From positions 1 to 6,210 of the forward strand of contig RFKO01000267.1 of NCBI GenBank assembly GCA_003694235.1: a stretch of DNA of 6,210 nucleotides. Direction: 5' to 3'. This stretch comes from Anaerolineae bacterium (GTDB lineage: Bacteria; Chloroflexota; Anaerolineae; Anaerolineales; UBA11858). Every line of letters starts with the position of its first letter. Positions within the stretch are counted from its first letter, which is position 1. Under the pieces are notes generated by a model, which was not told where the DNA came from, made no database searches, and worked only from the letters and a program-made list of their open reading frames with translations. Below are positions 1-4,057 of the stretch, piece by piece. The translations under genes were made by a program, and so were the position numbers.

Positions 1-863
1 ATCGTCATGGTGATGGCCGCAACGATCGACAGCCACAACACCCATTGATCGCTCACCGCGGGGAAGGCAGTGAGCAACACCCGCAGCAAGACCGCGAATC
101 CGGCCGCCTTGGAAGCGGTGGAGAGGAAACCGGCCACCGGCGTGGGCGCACCTTCGTACACATCCGGCGCCCAGAAATGGAAAGGCGCCACGGAAATCTT
201 GAAGGCAAACCCCACCAACGCCAGCAACAGCCCCAGCAGCAGCATGGGGAACGCCGGCCCACCGACCTGCATCGCCTGCGCCAGTTCGCTCAGGCTGGTC
301 TTACCGCTAAAGCCAAACAGCAGGCTGAAGCCGTAGAGCATGATGGCGGAAGTCAGCGCGCCAAACAACAGGTACTTGAAACCGGCCTCGCTGGATTTGT
401 CATCGCGCTTGAAGAAGCCGGCCAGGATGTACATCGGGATCGAGGTGGTCTCGATCGCCAGATAGAGCATGATCAGATCAGCGGAGGAGGCCATCAAATT
501 CATGCCCAGCGTGGCCACCAGCAGCAACAGGTAGAACTCCCCACGCCGACCCAGCTCATCCACATCCATGGCAAACAGGGCGGTCACCAGCGCGCCGAAG
601 ATGAACAACAGTTTGAAAGCAAAGGCCGCGGCATCATGGCGGATCATCCCTCCCCAGAGCAACGCGCCATCTCCGCGCGGGAACGCCAGCGCCAGGCTGA
701 GCACAAATACCAACGCCAGCCCACCGGCGGTCAGCCAGCCCAAACCCCGCCGCTTTTCTTCCGGCCAGAGAACATCAAAGAGCATCACCAGCCCGCCCAA
801 CACCAGCAGCAGAATTTCGGGCAGGATGGCCAGCATCATGGTTGTTGTAATACTCCCGAACAC
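1..863 (-). CDS. nuoN: NADH-quinone oxidoreductase subunit N (complex I), 3'-partial
   Basis: Antiporter-like subunit nearest the quinone-binding end of the complex I membrane arm. The window holds the first 287 codons; the family is usually about 480-500 residues, so the rest lies past the left edge. Evidence: an N-terminal LAILPEILLLVLGG helix, then DLIMLYLAIETTSIPMYIL with E138 (TM5, equivalent to E. coli E133), GFAFKISVAPFHFWAPDVYEG with K222 (TM7, E. coli K217), and GFLSTASKAAGF with K252 (TM8, E. coli K247). The PFHFWAPDVYEGAPTP signature separates NuoN from NuoM. The preferred start is GTG 863, adjacent to the nuoM2 TAA and preceded by a near-perfect Shine-Dalgarno. ATG 839 or 836 are alternatives and would shorten the protein by 8 or 9 residues. 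nuoN is in the same frame as nuoM2, separated only by that TAA. All key residues present suggest a working subunit. Confidence 0.95.
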   Translation of the reverse strand, partial: MFGSITTTMMLAILPEILLLVLGGLVMLFDVLWPEEKRRGLGWLTAGGLALVFVLSLALAFPRGDGALLWGGMIRHDAAAFAFKLLFIFGALVTALFAMDVDELGRRGEFYLLLLVATLGMNLMASSADLIMLYLAIETTSIPMYILAGFFKRDDKSSEAGFKYLLFGALTSAIMLYGFSLLFGFSGKTSLSELAQAMQVGGPAFPMLLLGLLLALVGFAFKISVAPFHFWAPDVYEGAPTPVAGFLSTASKAAGFAVLLRVLLTAFPAVSDQWVLWLSIVAAITMT

Positions 864-2336
864 TTATGCACCTCCCAGCAGGCGCAGAATGTTTTCAACG
901 CCCGATTCCACCATCGGAACCATCACCGAAGGGAACACGCCCACCGCGATCAAAATCGCCGAGAGCAGTCCCAGGGCCACCTTATCCAGCACCGTGACAT
1001 CGCCGATGTGATCGGCGTAGCTTTCCGGCATCTTGCCGAAGAACACTTTGGTGATAATGCGGATGATGTAAGCCGCCGTGATCACGATAGAAATTGCCGA
1101 AACCATCGCGATCCAGGGCTTGAACTTCCACACACCCATAAAAATGGGAAACTCAGCCACAAAGCCGGAGAAGCCGGGCATACCCATCGAGACCAGACCG
1201 CCGATGATAAAGGCGACGGCCACAAACGGCATCTTCTTGGCAAAACCACCCAGCTCAGGGATCTGGCGGGTGTGGGCGCGGTCGTAGATCATACCGACGA
1301 CCGCAAAGAAGAGCGCCGTCATCACGCCGTGGGAGAACATCTGCACCCCGGCCCCGATCATGCCTTCCCGGTTGAGGGTGGCAAAGCCCATCGCCACCAG
1401 CCCCATGTGCGAGACCGAGGAAAAACCGATGACATATTTGAAATCGGTCTGCACCATGGCGATGAAAGCGCCGTACACCACGTTGACGATGGTGAGCAGG
1501 ATGATCCACGGCATCCAGAACTTCGCCCCTTCGGGCAGCAACATGATGCCCACCCGCAAGGCGGCGAAAGCGCCCAGTTTCATCAGCACGCCGGCGTGGA
1601 ACATCGAGACCGCCGTCGGCGCAGCCACGTGGCCATCCGGCGACCAGTTATGGAACGGCCAGATGCCGCCCAACACGGCGAAGCCCAGAAAGACGAAGGG
1701 GAACCAGAACTTCTGGAACGCCAGAGGGAAACCGGCCCCCTCCAGGGCGACCATGTCGAACGTCCCCAGCCCGGAAGTGAAGTACATCGCCAGCGCGCCA
1801 ACCAGAGCGATCACCGAGCCAACGAACAGGTAGAGCGTCAGCTTCATGGCGGCGTATTCGCGCGTCACCTTCCAGCCCCAGATGGAGATCAGCAAATACA
1901 TGGGGAACACGGCGATCTCGTAGAAGAAGAACAGCATGAAGAGATCGAGCGCCACGAACACGCCGAACACGCCGGTCGCCAGGATGAACAAAAAGGCGAA
2001 GAACTCGCGCGGGCGGTCGTCGATTCCCCAGGAAATCAACACGCCGGTGAACATTACCACGCCGGTGAGCAACACCAGCGGCGTGTTCATCCCATCCACA
2101 CCGACGTAGTAGGAAATCCCCAGTTGCGGCAGCCAGGTGTACTTTTCGACAAACTGGTAGCCGCCCGCGGCCACGTCGTAACCGAAGTACACCCAGACCG
2201 AAAGGAACAGGGCTACCGCCGAGGCCGCCAGCGCGGTCACCCGGATCTCATCCTTGCGATCTTCCGGCATCATCAAAATCAGCAGGCCGGTGATAAGCGG
2301 CGTAAAGACGATCACACTGAGTATCGGAAAATTCAT
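864..2336 (-). CDS. nuoM: Second, divergent NuoM-type subunit (NuoM2) of complex I
   Basis: Antiporter-like membrane subunit of 490 residues with about 14 hydrophobic segments, clearly NuoM-family but well diverged from its neighbour. Visible hallmarks are FFFYEIAVFPMYLL with E140 (TM5), IWPFHNWSPDGHVAAPTA (NuoM has WPFHTWLPDAH), HAGVLMKLGAF with K253 (TM8), QTDFKYVIGFSSVSHMG with K300, and SGFVAEF with E395 (TM12). The notable gap is TM7: the lysine four residues before WPFH in NuoM (K250) is leucine here (L222, TTG at 1673-1671). H247 next to TM8 is absent from the canonical copy. The start is ATG 2336 with a good Shine-Dalgarno; the stop is TAA 866-864, directly followed by the nuoN GTG. 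A fourth antiporter-like subunit with an elongated NuoL lateral helix fits the double-NuoM complex I type. Whether NuoM2 pumps or is partly structural cannot be read from the sequence. Confidence 0.95.
   Translation of the reverse strand: MNFPILSVIVFTPLITGLLILMMPEDRKDEIRVTALAASAVALFLSVWVYFGYDVAAGGYQFVEKYTWLPQLGISYYVGVDGMNTPLVLLTGVVMFTGVLISWGIDDRPREFFAFLFILATGVFGVFVALDLFMLFFFYEIAVFPMYLLISIWGWKVTREYAAMKLTLYLFVGSVIALVGALAMYFTSGLGTFDMVALEGAGFPLAFQKFWFPFVFLGFAVLGGIWPFHNWSPDGHVAAPTAVSMFHAGVLMKLGAFAALRVGIMLLPEGAKFWMPWIILLTIVNVVYGAFIAMVQTDFKYVIGFSSVSHMGLVAMGFATLNREGMIGAGVQMFSHGVMTALFFAVVGMIYDRAHTRQIPELGGFAKKMPFVAVAFIIGGLVSMGMPGFSGFVAEFPIFMGVWKFKPWIAMVSAISIVITAAYIIRIITKVFFGKMPESYADHIGDVTVLDKVALGLLSAILIAVGVFPSVMVPMVESGVENILRLLGGA
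869..876 (-). promoter_or_regulatory. Ribosome binding site of nuoN inside the nuoM2 3' end
   Basis: The minus strand reads GGGAGGTGCATAAGTG. The GGAGG core (875-871) lies in the last nuoM2 codons and is 7 nt from GTG 863-861. This is the strongest and best-spaced site here and decides the nuoN start. The weaker GGGAG at 857-853 is 13 nt from ATG 839. Confidence 0.7.
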
Positions 2337-2339
2337 AAG

Positions 2340-2346
2340 TCACCTC
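2340..2346 (-). promoter_or_regulatory. Ribosome binding site of nuoM2
   Basis: The minus strand reads GAGGTGACTT before the ATG at 2336. GAGGTGA matches the anti-Shine-Dalgarno well, and the GAGG core is 6 nt from the start. It supports the ATG at 2336 and independent initiation after the structured spacer. Confidence 0.8.
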
Positions 2347-2353
2347 GGGGGTT

Positions 2354-2417
2354 GGTTCATCAGTTCATCAGTTCATTGGTTCATCGGTGCATCGGTTCAT
2401 CCGTGCGTCCGTTCATA
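2354..2417. repeat. Tandem array of eight degenerate 8-nt units
   Basis: On the plus strand, eight consecutive 8-mers follow the pattern GGTTCATC: GGTTCATC, AGTTCATC, AGTTCATT, GGTTCATC, GGTGCATC, GGTTCATC, CGTGCGTC, CGTTCATA. The period is kept exactly for 64 nt with no indel, and units differ by one to four substitutions. It lies wholly in the nuoM/nuoM2 spacer, is unlike the surrounding GC-rich coding sequence, and forms the downstream arm of the inverted pair described at 2351-2466. Confidence 0.9.
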
Positions 2418-2422
2418 ATGCC

Positions 2423-2466
2423 CAACCAATGCAACCAATGCAACTAATGCAACCAATGCAACCAAC
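2423..2466. repeat. Tandem array of about five 9-nt units
   Basis: On the plus strand the unit CAACCAATG occurs at 2423-2431, 2432-2440 and 2450-2458, with a one-base variant (CAACTAATG) at 2441-2449 and a partial copy at 2459-2466. It abuts the nuoM stop codon. Its reverse complement (GTTGCATTG-type) matches the 8-nt array next to it except for one additional base per unit, so the two arrays look like inverted relatives with different periods. Confidence 0.9.
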
Positions 2467-4046
2467 TAAAACATCATCGCAACCGCACGATTGATCACAT
2501 CCAACAACCAGGCAGGCCACACGCCCAGCCAGAGCATCAGCACCATCAACGGCGCCATCACCCAGGCTTCGCGGGCGTTGATTTCTGTCAGGCGGTGCTC
2601 ACCATGCGCCCAATGTTCGTTGAGCGGGCCGTGCAACACCATTTTGATTCCCTTGAGGATGTACGCGCCGGTGAACAGCAACCCGATCATGCCCAGGGCG
2701 GTGAAGACAGGGAAAGCCCAGCCCACACCCCATGCGCCGCGCACTACCAGGAACTCGGAAACAAAGCCGTTCAAACCGGGCAACCCCAGCGAGGCCATGG
2801 AAGTAAAAATCAAGATACCGCCATAAACCGGCACCAGCGGGAACAAACCGCCGAACTGCGTCAGGTCGCGGGTGTGCGTGCGCTCGTAAATCACACCCAC
2901 CAGGAAGAACATCCCCGCTGCCGAGAGGCCGTGGTTGAACATCTGCAAAACCGCGCCGTTGAGGGCAATCACGCCGCTCTGCGTGCCCTGCGCGTAGGCC
3001 GCCGCGGCGATGCCCAGCACCACGAAGCCCATGTGGTTGACCGAAGAGTAAGCCACCAGGCGTTTGAAGTCCGTCTGGCCGAAGGAGGCAAACGCGCCAA
3101 AAATGATCGCCATCACTGCCAGGAAGGCCAGAACGCCGGAGAAGCGAAAGGCCTCAACCGGGAAGAGCGGCAGCACCAGGCGCAGAAAACCATAGGCGCC
3201 CAGCTTGAGCAGCACGCCGGCCAGGATCATCGAACCGGCAGTCGGCGCTTCGGTATGCGCATCCGGCAGCCAGGTGTGGAACGGCCACACCGGCACCTTG
3301 AGCGCAAACGCAATGGCAAAAGCCCAGAACGCGATGGCCTTCACCGTGGCAATCGGCAGCCCCAGCGGGCCAACGTTGGTCAGCGCGGTGATATTCGGCC
3401 AGATCTCGAACAATTTGACCAGATCGAACGTGCCGGCTGCCACGCCCATCATCTGGATGGCGAGCAACAATCCCAGAGAACCGGCCATGGTGTAGATCAT
3501 GAACTTGAAGGCCGCGTACGTGCGCGCCTTGACCTTCCTGCCTCCCCACAGCTCACGCTCGCCTTTCTCACTGCCCCACTGGTTGATCAGGAACATCATC
3601 GGGACGAGACCGATCTCCCAGAAGACAAAGAAGAGCAACAAATCCAGCGCCAGGAAAACGCCCAACATGCCGGTTTCCAGCGACAGGAAGAGGAACATAT
3701 ACCCTTTGACCCGCTCCTGCACGCTGAAAGAGGCCAGGATGGAAAGCGGCGTGAGCAGCGTGGTGAGCAACACCATCGCCAGCGAGATGCCATCCACCCC
3801 AACGTGATACGAGGAATTGATGGCCGCGTACCAGGTGTATTGCTCTTCAAACTGAAAGCCCGGCTTGCCTGGCTCGAACCACACCCAGGCCAGCAGAGAA
3901 AGCGCCAGCGGCAGCAAGCTGAGGATGAACGCCGTCCAGCGGATCAGTTGCTTCTCTTCCCGCGGCAGCAGCGCCACCACCAGCGCGGATAAGAGCGGCA
4001 GGAACAGGATGAGCGTCAACAAGTTATTGGAGATCCATTCCATCAT
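2466..4046 (-). CDS. nuoM: NADH-quinone oxidoreductase subunit M (complex I, canonical NuoM copy)
   Basis: Antiporter-like proton-translocating subunit of the complex I membrane arm, 526 residues against about 510 for E. coli NuoM, with roughly 14 hydrophobic segments. All expected buried charged residues are visible: FWEIGLVPM with E144 (TM5), FALKVPVWPFHTWLPDAH with K250 (TM7, equivalent to E. coli K234), LAGVLLKLGAYG with K281 (TM8), QTDFKRLVAYSSVNHMG with K328, and NGFVSEF with E431 (TM12, equivalent to E. coli E407). It therefore looks fully competent for proton transfer. The TM5-TM6 loop is polar and basic (about 157-175). Translation is probably coupled to nuoL, given the 11-nt gap and strong Shine-Dalgarno. 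Its TAG stop (2468-2466) touches the repeat-rich spacer: the last base of the stop is also the foot of the predicted RNA stem. Nothing suggests truncation or frameshift. Confidence 0.98.
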   Translation of the reverse strand: MMEWISNNLLTLILFLPLLSALVVALLPREEKQLIRWTAFILSLLPLALSLLAWVWFEPGKPGFQFEEQYTWYAAINSSYHVGVDGISLAMVLLTTLLTPLSILASFSVQERVKGYMFLFLSLETGMLGVFLALDLLLFFVFWEIGLVPMMFLINQWGSEKGERELWGGRKVKARTYAAFKFMIYTMAGSLGLLLAIQMMGVAAGTFDLVKLFEIWPNITALTNVGPLGLPIATVKAIAFWAFAIAFALKVPVWPFHTWLPDAHTEAPTAGSMILAGVLLKLGAYGFLRLVLPLFPVEAFRFSGVLAFLAVMAIIFGAFASFGQTDFKRLVAYSSVNHMGFVVLGIAAAAYAQGTQSGVIALNGAVLQMFNHGLSAAGMFFLVGVIYERTHTRDLTQFGGLFPLVPVYGGILIFTSMASLGLPGLNGFVSEFLVVRGAWGVGWAFPVFTALGMIGLLFTGAYILKGIKMVLHGPLNEHWAHGEHRLTEINAREAWVMAPLMVLMLWLGVWPAWLLDVINRAVAMMF

Positions 4047-4049
4047 TCG

Positions 4050-4057
4050 CTCCTCCC
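4050..4057 (-). promoter_or_regulatory. Ribosome binding site of nuoM
   Basis: On the minus strand the nuoL stop TAG is followed directly by GGGAGGAGCGA and then two consecutive ATG codons (4046 and 4043). The GGAGG core is 5 nt from the first ATG and 8 nt from the second. Either could therefore be used, and the protein would differ only by one N-terminal Met. Confidence 0.75.

Larger units (their letters stand above)
2351..2466 (-). other. Predicted long intercistronic RNA stem with periodic bulges
   Basis: In the minus-strand (sense) transcript, 2466-2425 can pair with 2351-2388: 7+8+8+8+7 base pairs, about 38 in all. A single unpaired G (2459, 2450, 2441, 2432) occurs once per eight pairs, and four pairs are G-U wobbles. 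The loop is about 36 nt (2389-2424) and holds further 8-mer units, so alternative registers are possible. The foot is the last base of the nuoM stop codon; the other foot ends 4 nt before the nuoM2 Shine-Dalgarno, which stays unpaired. There is no U-run, so it is not a classic intrinsic terminator. The pairing is read directly from the sequence. Any function, such as transcript stabilisation, processing or tuning of downstream expression, is inference. Confidence 0.6.

Noticed and set aside
45..2447. An 800-codon open frame on the plus strand
   Set aside because: It runs antisense through nuoN, the spacer and nuoM2. Its product is dominated by His, Gln, Arg and Glu, which is what the complement of hydrophobic GC-rich codons yields. 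It has no recognisable domain and crosses a tandem repeat.
2351..2466. Intrinsic transcription terminator between nuoM and nuoM2
   Set aside because: The stem is far longer and less GC-rich than usual, has a large loop, and is followed by CCCC and a Shine-Dalgarno rather than a U-run. Stopping here would also cut off two essential subunits.
2354..2466. CRISPR-like array
   Set aside because: Units of 8 and 9 nt are directly adjacent with no spacers, so this is simple tandem repetition.
2595..3992. A 465-codon open frame on the plus strand opposite nuoM
   Set aside because: Same His/Gln/Arg/Glu-rich shadow composition, fully contained in the antisense of a strongly conserved gene, with no plausible family.
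864..4046. Assembly artefact duplicating nuoM
   Set aside because: The two proteins differ throughout, including at signature motifs (WPFHTWLPDAH against WPFHNWSPDGH), in length and in loop sequences, so they are genuine distinct genes.
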